Positions 1 through 9,440 of a DNA stretch of 28,337 nt are shown here, piece by piece. Made by a program: the position numbers and the translations under genes. Positions within the stretch are counted from its first letter, which is position 1. Every line of letters starts with the position of its first letter. The DNA is from DATLFI01 sp035524895 (GTDB lineage: Bacteria; Acidobacteriota; Thermoanaerobaculia; Multivoradales; Multivoraceae). A model generated the notes under the pieces. That model was not told the origin of the DNA and made no database searches. It saw nothing but the letters and a program-made list of their open reading frames with translations. Location: NCBI GenBank assembly GCA_035524895.1, contig DATLFI010000122.1, forward strand, positions 1 to 28,337, in the 5' to 3' direction.

Positions 1-421
1 GCGTCGGGTAGAAAGCGGCGCTGTGGTTCTGGATCCAGAAGAACACCCGCGGCACGTGGTAGGCGAGCGCGTCGTACACCCGCGGCACCGAGAGCGCCGC
101 TACGACCCAGGTCAGCAGCAGCAGGAGCACGATCGTGCCCAGCTCGAGCCAGGTCTCGGCGCGCCGCGGTAGCCGAGGGGCGAGCGGCCAAGGCCCAGAC
201 CGGGCGGAGGCGGCACCGAGACCGGCCCCAACGCAAGCGAGCGACCAGCAAGTGGCGACGACGCCGAAGCGCAACGCGGCGAACAGGCTCGGGATCACCG
301 TGAACGCGACGGCGAGCACCGCAGCTCCGCCCAGCGCCAGCACCAACGCCTCGCGCCAACCCGCAACGAAGCGTGAACGGAGCGCGAGGGTCAGCAGGAC
401 CACGAACACCGCGATCAGCAC
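1..421 (-). CDS. GT39-like polytopic membrane protein, partial (C-terminus outside the window)
   Basis: About 140 codons of the N-terminus are present. GTG at 421 overlaps the btuD stop (417-415) by seven bases, so the gene is probably translationally coupled and the last visible member of the B12 operon. Hydrophobic segments lie at about residues 1-14, 24-45, 50-70 and 95-112. They are followed by a loop reading YDALAYHVPRVFFWIQN and then YPT. An aspartate, YH, RV, WIQN and YPT in this order is typical of the first periplasmic loop of GT39/PMT-like integral membrane glycosyltransferases, which use polyprenyl-phosphate sugars; the loop Asp is the usual catalytic candidate. Nothing visible links it to cobalamin chemistry, so its role in the operon is unknown. 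The family call rests on one loop motif and topology, without the C-terminal half. Confidence 0.6.
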   Translation of the reverse strand, partial: MLIAVFVVLLTLALRSRFVAGWREALVLALGGAAVLAVAFTVIPSLFAALRFGVVATCWSLACVGAGLGAASARSGPWPLAPRLPRRAETWLELGTIVLLLLLTWVVAALSVPRVYDALAYHVPRVFFWIQNHSAAFYPT

Positions 422-1233
422 GGCGGGCGGTCCTCGCGAGACACCGCCTCGAAGCGCAACGGCGCCGTCGCGTCGCGCAGGTCGCCCACGACACGGACCC
501 CGAACACCTGCTCGACGCGTTCCGCCGACAGCACATCTCCGGCCGGCCCCGCGGCGACCAGCCGGCCGCCGGCGAGGAGCGCCACGCGGTCGGCGAAGCG
601 TCGCGCCAGCGCGAGGTCGTGGAGCGCGAGGACGACCCCGCGACCCGCGCCCGCCAGCTCCGCCAGGAGCTCCATGATCTCGAGCACGTGCGCCACGTCG
701 AGGTTCGCGGTCGGCTCGTCGAGCACCAGGATCTCGGCCTCGGTGGCGAGGCAGCGGGCGATCAGCACGCGCTGCAGCTCGCCACCCGAGAGGTGCGCGG
801 CGCTGCGTCCGGCGAGGTGTGCGGCATCGCACCGCTCGAGTGCGGCACGCACCCGCTCGTGGTCTCGGGGCGCCGGCGCGCCCAGCCAGCCCTGGTGCGC
901 GTAGCGGCCCATCGCGACCAGCTCGGAGACGGTGAAGTCGAGCGCCGGCGTGCTCGACTGCGGCACGTAGGCGATGCGGCGGGCCAGCCTTCGGCGCGGC
1001 AAGGTGTGGAGGTCGGCGCCGTCGAGACGCATGGCCCCCTCGGAGGGCGCCCAGACGCCGGCCATCAGGCGCAGCAGCGTGGTCTTCCCGGCGCCGTTGG
1101 GGCCGACCAGCGCGACCAGCTCACCCGCGTCTGCGCCCGACCGCAGCTCGAGGTCGACGCCGCGCACCAGCCAGCGCGAGCGACCACGATCGCCACGCGC
1201 TATGCCAGCACCGTGGAGGGACAGGGTCGTCAC
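415..1233 (-). CDS. btuD: Cobalamin ABC transporter ATP-binding protein
   Basis: 272-residue ABC ATPase of the FecE/BtuD type that powers import through the BtuC permease at the inner membrane. Walker A GPNGAGKT is at residues 44-51, a Q-loop (YVPQ) near 89-92, the signature LSGGE at 148-152, Walker B ILVLDEP at 168-174 and the switch histidine at 205 (LALHD). The length is usual for the family (about 250-270). I chose the GTG at 1233 because its GTGA overlaps the btuC stop by four bases, a classic coupled start, and because the ABC fold begins a few residues later. The frame stays open upstream, but that part is only btuC read in another frame. The substrate call (B12 or a corrinoid) comes from the riboswitch and the gene order, since the ATPase alone cannot separate B12 from haem or siderophore systems. 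Confidence 0.92.
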   Translation of the reverse strand: MTTLSLHGAGIARGDRGRSRWLVRGVDLELRSGADAGELVALVGPNGAGKTTLLRLMAGVWAPSEGAMRLDGADLHTLPRRRLARRIAYVPQSSTPALDFTVSELVAMGRYAHQGWLGAPAPRDHERVRAALERCDAAHLAGRSAAHLSGGELQRVLIARCLATEAEILVLDEPTANLDVAHVLEIMELLAELAGAGRGVVLALHDLALARRFADRVALLAGGRLVAAGPAGDVLSAERVEQVFGVRVVGDLRDATAPLRFEAVSREDRPPC

Positions 1234-2303
1234 AGCACGGTCTCGGCGCGGTGCCGGCGCAGCAGGTAGAGGAAGAACGGCGCGCCGAGGAACGACGTGA
1301 CCACGCCCAGGTGCAGCTCGCGCGGCGCCACCGCGGTGCGCGCGAACAGGTCGGACGCGAGCACCAGCCACGCGCCGGTGAGCGCGCTCGCGGGCAGCAG
1401 CAGCCGATGGCCGGCGCCGAGCACCAGCCGCACCAGGTGCGGCACGATGAGCCCGACGAAGCCGACCACGCCGCTCACCGCCACTGCGCTGCCGACCAGG
1501 AGCGCGGCGGCTCCGAGCAGCCACGCCTTGGCTCGCTCGACCTCGACCCCGAGAGCAGCAGCGGTCTCTTCGCCCTCCAGCAACCGGTCGAGGTCCTTCG
1601 CGTGCACCTGCGCGACCAGGAGCCCCGCGACCAGGCCCGGCAGCAGCATCCCTACGTGCACCCAGCCGCGGTCGGCGATGCCACCCATCAGCCAGTAGGC
1701 GATGCGGCGCGCCGCCTCGTGCTCCTCCCAGGCGCGCGCGATCAGCCAGGTGTTGAGCGCCGAGAGCAGGGCCGAGAGCGCGACGCCAGCGAGGAGCAGG
1801 GTCGCGACGGGCGCGTGGCCATCCCGGGTCGCCACCCGCACCACAGCGAGGAGCGCGCCGAAGGCGCCGAGAATCGCGAGCGTCGGCACGACCACCACCG
1901 AACGCTCCGCGAGCCCGAACGACAACGCGAGCACCGCGCCGAAGGCGGCCCCCTCGCTGGCGCCGATGATGCTCGGGGAGGCGAGCGGGTTACGAAACAG
2001 TCCTTGCAGCAACGCTCCCGAGAGCGCCAGTGCCGCCCCCACCATCGCGCCAAGCAGCGTGCGCGGAAGGCGCAGCGACCAGACGATCACGTCGGCGACG
2101 TGCTCGGATTCGGGAACGTCGACACCGCGCACATGCCAGAGCAGGATGCGCAGCACCTGAGCCGGCGCGAGCTCGGCTGCCCCGGCGAGCAGGCTCGCCG
2201 CACCGAGACCGAGCAACAGCAGCGCACCGCCGGCGAAAACCAGTGGCGCCCGGGATCGGGGCCGGCCAGACCCGGACGGCACGAGCTCAGCGGTCAGAGC
2301 CAT
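1230..2303 (-). CDS. btuC: Cobalamin ABC transporter permease, FecCD/BtuC family
   Basis: 357-residue polytopic permease of the FecCD/BtuC family with about ten hydrophobic segments. Family hallmarks are the early LRLPRTLLGAMVGAALALSG block, the GLFRNPLASPSIIGASEGA stretch, and a late block, VSGVVGFVGLIVPHLVRL, next to the ATPase-coupling region. It forms the inner-membrane channel that takes corrinoid from BtuF and couples to BtuD. ATG at 2303 is preferred. An in-frame upstream start at 2360 would add 19 polar residues lying inside btuF. The start overlaps the 3' end of btuF by 17 bases and the stop overlaps btuD by four, so the three genes form a tightly packed unit. The substrate is inferred from context. 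Confidence 0.92.
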   Translation of the reverse strand: MALTAELVPSGSGRPRSRAPLVFAGGALLLLGLGAASLLAGAAELAPAQVLRILLWHVRGVDVPESEHVADVIVWSLRLPRTLLGAMVGAALALSGALLQGLFRNPLASPSIIGASEGAAFGAVLALSFGLAERSVVVVPTLAILGAFGALLAVVRVATRDGHAPVATLLLAGVALSALLSALNTWLIARAWEEHEAARRIAYWLMGGIADRGWVHVGMLLPGLVAGLLVAQVHAKDLDRLLEGEETAAALGVEVERAKAWLLGAAALLVGSAVAVSGVVGFVGLIVPHLVRLVLGAGHRLLLPASALTGAWLVLASDLFARTAVAPRELHLGVVTSFLGAPFFLYLLRRHRAETVL

Positions 2304-3363
2304 GATCCTTCGCCCATTGGCCCAACGAATCTGCGATCGAGTCGGCGAGGCTGGCGACATGGTGCGACACCGTCGAGTAGACCGCGCGCGGCACCGCGGC
2401 CACCGCCCCCTCGCGCACCGCCCGCGTCTCGCCTAGGCCGGGCTGCGCGCGGAGGGAACCGAGCACGGCAGCGTACTCGTGTGCCTCGGCGGGCACGAAC
2501 AGCAGGTCCGGATCCCAGCTCGCGATCTGCTCGGCGGCGACGCGGGGCCAGCCCGAGAGCCCCGCTCCTGCCGCGACGTTCTGTGCGCCGAGCGTGGCGA
2601 CGAGGTCGTGAAAGATGGTGCCGCGAGCCGGCACCGCGCCGTCCTCCCAACCCAGGACCCGCGGCGCGCGCCCTCCCAAGGACAGCCGCGCGCGCAACCG
2701 CGCGCGCTCGATGCGCCGGTCCATCTCCTCCACCAGAGCCGCCGCCGCAGCGTCCTCGCCCACCGCGAAGCCGACCACACGGACGTTGCCGCGCACCGAC
2801 TCGAGCGAGTCGAAGCGGTCGAGCCGGATCGCAGGCGCCTTCGCCATCGCGAGCTGGCGCTGCGCCTCCGCGGTGGAGTAGACCGCGAGGAACACCAGGT
2901 CGGGACGCAGCGACAGGATGTGCTCGGCGCTCGCGGCGACGGTGGTGCCTACGCGGCGAGCCTCCGGCACCACCATGCTGAAGCGCGGCTCGAGCGCAGG
3001 CCGCGACACCGCCACCAGCCGGTCTCCGACATCGAGCGCGAGCAGGATCTCGTCGGCGACCAGCGCCTGGGACACGATCCGCCGCGGCGGCTCGGCCAGC
3101 ACCAGGCTCCGCGCGCCGCGCTCGAGCGGGCGCAGCTCGCGCCAGCCGCCGGGGACGCCGAGCTCGCGCAGCGAGAAGCCCGAGGCCTCCGGCCGAGCGG
3201 CGACGCCCAGGCTCGCGGCGGGCGACGGGACGAGCGCTCCCCCTGTTGACGCGCGCCCCGCGCCGGCACCACCGGCGGGGGGCGCGGTCGCCGGGCCGAA
3301 GCGGTCCAAGGCGAGCCAGCCCGCCACCAACAGCACCGCGCACAGTGGCAGCACGCGCCTCAT
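2287..3363 (-). CDS. btuF: Periplasmic cobalamin-binding protein, BtuF-like
   Basis: 358-residue helical-backbone substrate-binding protein (Peripla_BP_2/BtuF type). The N-terminus is a signal or anchor segment (residues 4-20, VLPLCAVLLVAGWLALDRF) without an obvious lipobox. A Gly/Ala/Pro-rich linker follows to about residue 70, which makes it longer than the compact enterobacterial form (about 266). The two-lobe body starts with PRRIVSQALVADEILLALD. It continues with LRPDLVFLAVY and ends with a lobe containing ASWDPDLLFVPAE and AVYSTVSHHVASLADSIA. ATG at 3363 is preceded by a GAGAGAG purine stretch. The frame continues far upstream, but only as antisense of the receptor gene. It would carry corrinoid from the receptor to BtuC. 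Confidence 0.88.
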   Translation of the reverse strand: MRRVLPLCAVLLVAGWLALDRFGPATAPPAGGAGAGRASTGGALVPSPAASLGVAARPEASGFSLRELGVPGGWRELRPLERGARSLVLAEPPRRIVSQALVADEILLALDVGDRLVAVSRPALEPRFSMVVPEARRVGTTVAASAEHILSLRPDLVFLAVYSTAEAQRQLAMAKAPAIRLDRFDSLESVRGNVRVVGFAVGEDAAAAALVEEMDRRIERARLRARLSLGGRAPRVLGWEDGAVPARGTIFHDLVATLGAQNVAAGAGLSGWPRVAAEQIASWDPDLLFVPAEAHEYAAVLGSLRAQPGLGETRAVREGAVAAVPRAVYSTVSHHVASLADSIADSLGQWAKDHGSDR

Positions 3364-3383
3364 GTCTCTCTCATGGGTCTGTT

Positions 3384-5270
3384 TTAGCGCCTGATGCTCA
3401 GTCCCACCGCGGCGGTGAAACCCGGAGTGGTGAAGCCGGTGACCTCCTCGTAGTCCTCGTCGAACAGATTCTCGAGTCGAAGGTACGGCCGTAGTCGCGG
3501 ATGCGCCCGGTAGTCGAACGCCAGGTCGACGCGCTCGTAGTCGTCCATCGCGAGCCCCGTGGAGTCGACGCGGTCGCGCACCGCGAGCATCGAGAGCGCG
3601 CCATGGATCCGTTCGCTCGCCTGCACGCTGGCGACGAGGTAGCTGCGGTGCTCGGGCCGCCGCGGCAGTGGCAGGCCGCTGTCGCGATCCTCGGTGTCGT
3701 TCCAGGTGTGCCCCAGCAGCAGCTCGAGCCGCTCGGCCGGCCGCGCGCGCAGCTCCAGCTCCAGCCCCTCGGAGATCGCTCGCGCGATGTTGCGAAAGGT
3801 GAACGTCTCGAGGTCGAAGTCGATCAGGTCGTCGTGCTCGTGGCGGAACCAAGTCGCGTCGACCACCAGCTTTTCGTCGAGCCAGCTCTGCTCCACCCCG
3901 AGGTCGAAGCCCTCGCTGGTCTCGGGACGCAGGCGCGTGTTGCCCGCGAACGGGAAGAACAGCTCGTTGAAGTCCGGAGCGCGGAACGCGGTTCCGGCGG
4001 AGGCGTGGAGCCGCGTGCGCGAAGCTGGGAACGCGAAGCTGCCGGTGCCTCGCCAGGTGACCTCGCTGCCGAAGGTGGAGTGGTCGTCGAGCCGCGTCGC
4101 GGCGGAGAGGAAGTACCGCCCGCGCAGCGCCCAGCGCGCGTGCAGGAACCCCGCACGCAGGTCGGCGTCCTCGTCGAAGCTACCGGCGTTCACCCCCTCG
4201 CGACGCTCCGCCGAGAGCCCGCCGGTCAAGGTCGCGGCGTCGCTCGCGCGGAACGACGAGCGCGACTCGAAGCGCACCGTGCGCGCGTCTATGTCGTAGT
4301 TGTTGAAAGGCGAGTCCGGGTCCTCGCCGAGCAGGTTGGTGTCGCTCCCGGCGAGCAGGACGGTCTGGGTTATGCGTGCCGTGACCTGCTGCCGCCACGT
4401 CGCGGAAAAGGTGACCGCCTCGCGCGTGGCCTGGGCGTTGGGGTCGTCGTCCAGGAACCCGTCGAGCTCGTTCTCGCCCACGACGTAGCGGCCGACCAGG
4501 TCGAGCCGACCGTCCTCCCCGAGCTCGACACCGACCCGGCTGACCACCGTGGTGTTCTCGTAGGGATCGACCTCGGTGTTGCCCGCCCGCTCGCTGTTGT
4601 GCGAGACGCCGTCGGTGGCGAATCTGCCGACGGAGACCGAGTAGTCTGCACTCTCGCCGCCACCGGAGGCGTCGAAGCGCGCGTAGCGCAGGACGTCGCT
4701 GCCGATCTCGACAGCACCGCCGAAGTGCCGCCCAGCCTCGCCGCGGCGAGTGGTGATGGCGATCACGCCGCTCACCGCCTCGGAGCCCCAGATCGCCTGG
4801 GGACCCCGCACGACCTCGACGCGCTCGACGTTGTCGGTGAGCAGGTCCGCGAAGTCGAAGTCGCCGGTCGTGGCGTCGTTGACCCGCACGCCGTCGATCA
4901 ACACCAACGTCTGCGACGCGTCGCCGCCGCGGATGCGAACGCTCGTGACCTTGCCCGGACCACCCCCGCGCGTGACCTCGACGCCGGGTACCGTGCGCAG
5001 CAGCTCGTACACCGTGCGGTAGCCGCGCCGCTCTATCTCCGCGTGCTCGATGGTGGTGACCGAGCTGCCGACCTCGTCGGTAGGCAGCTCTTCGAAGTCG
5101 GCGGTGACCACGATGCGCTCGATCACCGGCAGGCCGCCCTGGGTTTGAGCCACGCCGGGTACGGCACAGATACAAGAGAGAGCGACGAAGAGAACGCAGG
5201 GAAGTGCGGACGTGGGGCGTGGGCGGTACGCGCGCCCAAGGCGCGCCTCACCTTGACGGTGTCTCGACAT
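3384..5270 (-). CDS. btuB: TonB-dependent outer-membrane cobalamin receptor, BtuB-like
   Basis: 628-residue TonB-dependent receptor, close to the length of enterobacterial BtuB. A signal peptide (about residues 22-41, ending VAQ) is followed by a Ton-box-like ERIVVTA. The plug domain shows LLRTVPGVEVTRGGGPGK, IRIRGGDASQTLVLIDG-type sequence (VRIRGGDASQTLVLIDGVRV), VERVEVVRGPQAIWGSEAV and GVIAITT. A 22-strand-type barrel follows, with HASAGTAFRAPDFNELFFP, LRPETSEGFDLGVEQ and LRLENLFDEDYEEV near the end. It imports corrinoids across the outer membrane using TonB/ExbBD, which are not encoded in this window. ATG at 5270 has a strong AAAGGAG site just upstream. The protein ends in Ile-Arg-Arg rather than the aromatic residue usual for outer-membrane barrels. 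The gene lies directly behind a cobalamin riboswitch, which supports the substrate. Confidence 0.93.
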   Translation of the reverse strand: MSRHRQGEARLGRAYRPRPTSALPCVLFVALSCICAVPGVAQTQGGLPVIERIVVTADFEELPTDEVGSSVTTIEHAEIERRGYRTVYELLRTVPGVEVTRGGGPGKVTSVRIRGGDASQTLVLIDGVRVNDATTGDFDFADLLTDNVERVEVVRGPQAIWGSEAVSGVIAITTRRGEAGRHFGGAVEIGSDVLRYARFDASGGGESADYSVSVGRFATDGVSHNSERAGNTEVDPYENTTVVSRVGVELGEDGRLDLVGRYVVGENELDGFLDDDPNAQATREAVTFSATWRQQVTARITQTVLLAGSDTNLLGEDPDSPFNNYDIDARTVRFESRSSFRASDAATLTGGLSAERREGVNAGSFDEDADLRAGFLHARWALRGRYFLSAATRLDDHSTFGSEVTWRGTGSFAFPASRTRLHASAGTAFRAPDFNELFFPFAGNTRLRPETSEGFDLGVEQSWLDEKLVVDATWFRHEHDDLIDFDLETFTFRNIARAISEGLELELRARPAERLELLLGHTWNDTEDRDSGLPLPRRPEHRSYLVASVQASERIHGALSMLAVRDRVDSTGLAMDDYERVDLAFDYRAHPRLRPYLRLENLFDEDYEEVTGFTTPGFTAAVGLSIRR

Positions 5271-5311
5271 GCAGGCTCCTTTCCCCCCTCGGGGAGGTCG
5301 GCCTGACCTCC
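5271..5311 (-). promoter_or_regulatory. Putative expression platform of the riboswitch and btuB ribosome-binding site
   Basis: Just after the aptamer the transcript can form a perfect 7-bp hairpin, GGAGGTC-AGGCC-GACCTCC (5311-5293). A GGGGGG run and the AAAGGAG ribosome-binding site seven bases before the btuB ATG follow. The 3' arm (CCTCC) could pair either with GGAGG in the 5' arm or with GGAG in the ribosome-binding site. No U-tract terminator is visible. This fits control of translation rather than termination; that mechanism is inferred. Confidence 0.5.
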
Positions 5312-5315
5312 GGCA

Positions 5316-5560
5316 GGTCTCCTGGCTTACGTTCGTCCTACTCGCCTGCGCCTTCCCGCCGCCGAGGTCTCGGCGGCAGTGGCGGTCCGCAGCGTTGGCA
5401 GCGGGCGGCTTTCGTCCCGATCACAGTCGCGGGGCGGCGGGAGCCTTGCACTCCCTTCCCTCGATCCGGCGGTCGTGTGTGGGTGGCTCCGGCGCACGTC
5501 GTGCGCCGCTTCGTCGTCGGATCCTCCGAGTCTGGGGCCCTTCATCCTGGAAGCACCCCG
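5316..5560 (-). ncRNA. Cobalamin riboswitch aptamer upstream of btuB
   Basis: On the minus strand the leader has the conserved blocks of the cobalamin (B12-box) aptamer in order. GGGGTGCTTCCAGGATGAA lies at about 5560-5541, GGGAAGGGAGTGCAAGGCTC around 5462-5443, and CCCCGCGACTGTG at about 5436-5424. GCCACTG and GGGAAGGCGCAGG follow, and the hallmark AAGCCAGGAGACCTGCC closes it at 5328-5312. AdoCbl or another cobalamin binds such RNAs and shuts off the downstream uptake genes. Exact ends are approximate because the closing helix was not folded computationally. Confidence 0.93.
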
Positions 5561-5756
5561 GAGGGAGTCTAACGCTCCGACGGGAAGAGAGCGCCAGGAG
5601 CTCGACCAAGGTCCCCCTGCGCCGAGCTGCTTCCGACCAGCAACCGTGCAGGGCAACCGCGTCGATCCAATAGACTCGAGACACTTGAGCGAACGGACAC
5701 GCCGCCCACCCCGAGCCGCCCCGTCGCGCCTCGCAACGTCGCTAGCAGCGATCGCC

Positions 5757-6779
5757 ATGGCGCTTCAGGCCTCGGCCGCGAAGACCCAGCTCCCGGGCAT
5801 GCCGCGCGGCAACGGCGAGCCGCCAGCAGAGCCCGCGATCGGACCGCCTCTCCCCACCGACGGGTTGTTCGAAACCGAGACCTGGATAGCGCTCGGCACG
5901 CGCCTCGTGGTGCGTCTGGTCGACGCCATCCCAGCCCTGCTCACCGCGCTCCTGGTGCTGGCCTTCTTCCTCGCTTTGGCGTGGCTGAGCAGCCGGCTGA
6001 TGCGCGGTCTGGTTCACCGCACCGGCGCCGACCCGGCGCTCGAGACGGTCGCGTCCAACCTGGTCACGTACGTCATCCTCATCTTCGGCGCTCTGATGGC
6101 GGCTGCGCAGGCAGGACTCCAGGTCGGCTCGCTCCTCGCGGGCGTCGGCATCGCGGGCCTCGCGATCGGTCTCGCGGCGCAGGAGAGCCTCGCAAACCTG
6201 GTGGCGGGTCTCACCATCCTGTGGGACCGTCCCTTCCGCACCGGCGACCACGTCACCATCGCCGGCACGTTCGGCGAAGTGGTCGAGATCCGCATCCGCA
6301 CCACCCGGGTGCGCACCTTCGATCGCCGTCACGTCATCCTGCCCAACAAGATGGTGATCGAGGACAAGATCACCAACCACACGATGAGCGCGGAGCTGCG
6401 GCTGGACGTGCCTGTGGGTATCGCCTACAGCGAGGACATTCGGCGCGCGCGCGAGGTGCTGCTCCAGTCCGTCGCCAGCCACCCGATGCTCGAGGAGACC
6501 AACCGCCACGAGGTCGTCGTGATCGGCCTCGGCGAGTCGTCGGTCGATCTCGAGCTGCGAGTGTGGCTGCGCGACCCGCGCCAGGAGCGACGCGCCTTCG
6601 TCGACTTGATCGAGCGCGTGAAGCTGGCGCTCGACGAGGCAGGCATCGAAATCCCGTTCCCGCAGCGCACCCTGCACTGGAAGGCGGAGAGCCCGCCGCT
6701 TCACATCTCGACATCGAGATCCCCTGCCGAGGCGAGGTCACGGCCCGAGGAAAATGGTGAGCGAGACCGGAACGCCTGA
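5757..6779 (+). CDS. MscS-family mechanosensitive ion channel
   Basis: 340-residue small-conductance mechanosensitive channel, which releases solutes on hypo-osmotic shock. Transmembrane segments lie at about residues 55-80 and 97-113. The pore-lining third helix (about 118-150) is rich in Gly and Ala (GVGIAGLAIGLAAQESLANL). The beta domain follows, with LWDRPFRTGDHVTI, GEVVEIRIRTTRVRTFDRR and the family signature LPNKMV. The alpha/beta cytoplasmic domain contains GIAYSEDI and VWLRDPRQERRAFVDLIERVK and ends at IEIPFPQRTLHW. ATG at 5757 has no clear ribosome-binding site. An in-frame TTG at 5685 would add a signal-peptide-like N-terminus (SRLATSLAAIAMALQASA), so the true start is uncertain. 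It is divergent from the B12 operon and is followed closely by the YihY-type gene, probably one transcript. Confidence 0.9.
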   Translation: MALQASAAKTQLPGMPRGNGEPPAEPAIGPPLPTDGLFETETWIALGTRLVVRLVDAIPALLTALLVLAFFLALAWLSSRLMRGLVHRTGADPALETVASNLVTYVILIFGALMAAAQAGLQVGSLLAGVGIAGLAIGLAAQESLANLVAGLTILWDRPFRTGDHVTIAGTFGEVVEIRIRTTRVRTFDRRHVILPNKMVIEDKITNHTMSAELRLDVPVGIAYSEDIRRAREVLLQSVASHPMLEETNRHEVVVIGLGESSVDLELRVWLRDPRQERRAFVDLIERVKLALDEAGIEIPFPQRTLHWKAESPPLHISTSRSPAEARSRPEENGERDRNA

Positions 6780-7869
6780 GCCACTCGCGCACTCGCAGGA
6801 CCGGTGGGTACGAGCCGGCACCGGCCGGTGCGCCGCACGATGACCGAGCGCCCGCAGGCCCACGGCGGCGGTGCGCCTGGTGACGGGTCAGGTCCGATGC
6901 AACGCCTGTGGCACATGCTGCGGCACCTGCCGGAGCGTTTGCGGGCGGCCCGACACCAGCGAAGTCGTCTCGCCGAGCGCCTGCCGCGCCCTAGTCAGGT
7001 GCTGCGCCGGGACTGGCGTGCCGTCGTCGCGGGAGTGTGGCGAGGGACGAACGAGAACGACGTCTTCCTGCTCGCTGCGGCGGTCGCCTTCTTCGCATTC
7101 CTGTCGCTGTTCCCCGCGCTCAGCCTCCTGGTCTCGATCTACGGGCTGGTCGCCGACCCCGCGCACGTCAGCCGCCAGCTCGAGGCGATGCAGTCGGTGC
7201 TGCCGCCGGGCGGCGTGGCCCTGGTGGAGGCGAACCTGCGCGCGCTCACGGAGAGCCCGAATCCATCGCTCGGTCTCGGCGTGGCGGTGAGCGCCGTCTT
7301 CGGGCTGTGGAGCTCGATGCGCGGATCGCGCGCGCTGATCATCGCCTGCAACCGCATTCATCGGCGTAGAGAGCGTCGCGGCTTCGTCGCCCTGCAGGGC
7401 GTGAGCCTCGCGCTGACCATCTTCGCGCTGCTCTACGCGACGGTCGCGATCCTGCTGCTCGTGCTGGTCCCAGCGACGCTCCGGCTGCTGCCCCGCGCGC
7501 CGGTCTTGATCTGGCTGGCCGGAGCGGTGCGGTGGCCCCTACTCGCGATCCTGATGATGATTTTCCTGGCGGTGGTCTACCGACTCGCGCCCTCCCGACA
7601 GCGGCGCCATCCAGCCTGGGTGAGCTGGGGATCGGCGCTAGGCACCGCGCTGTGGCTCATCGCGTCAGGCCTCTTCACCACCTACGTCGCGTACGTGCCG
7701 AGCTACTCTCAGATCTACGGCACGCTCGCCGGCGTGATGGTTACGCTGGTCTGGCTCTACCTGTCGGCGGTCAGCGTCCTGGTGGGCGTCGAGCTCAACG
7801 TCGAGCTGCGGCGCGTCGCCGTGGTGCGGGCCCGCACCGATCGCGACAGTACCCCTGTCCGTACACCTG

Positions 7870-9225
<1,356 letters not shown>

Positions 9226-9440
9226 GAGATTCTCCAAGGCCGCCAGGAGCGCGATGCTCCGGGGCGACCGCGCGGTCCGAACGTGATCTTCAAAGAATAC
9301 CGCTGTTCTGACGATGGCCGGGCTTTCATCGACCAGCCGCGGGCCTACGCGGTGGCGATCTCCCGCTCGACAACGCGCGGCCGGGGTGGAGCCCGACCGC
9401 AACCCGGATTCGCCAGGGACCGAGGGGCCATGGGGTAATG

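Noticed and set aside
1251..2981. 576-codon frame antisense to btuC and btuF
   Set aside because: Arg/Gln/Pro-rich with no recognisable fold, fully opposite to intact transporter genes.
3501..5306. 601-codon frame antisense to btuB
   Set aside because: Composition typical of an antisense frame, and it would run into the riboswitch; no start signal.
5379..5756. Extended N-terminus of the MscS channel through the riboswitch region
   Set aside because: These codons lie over the minus-strand aptamer and encode no channel-like sequence; at most the part from the TTG at 5685 could be real.
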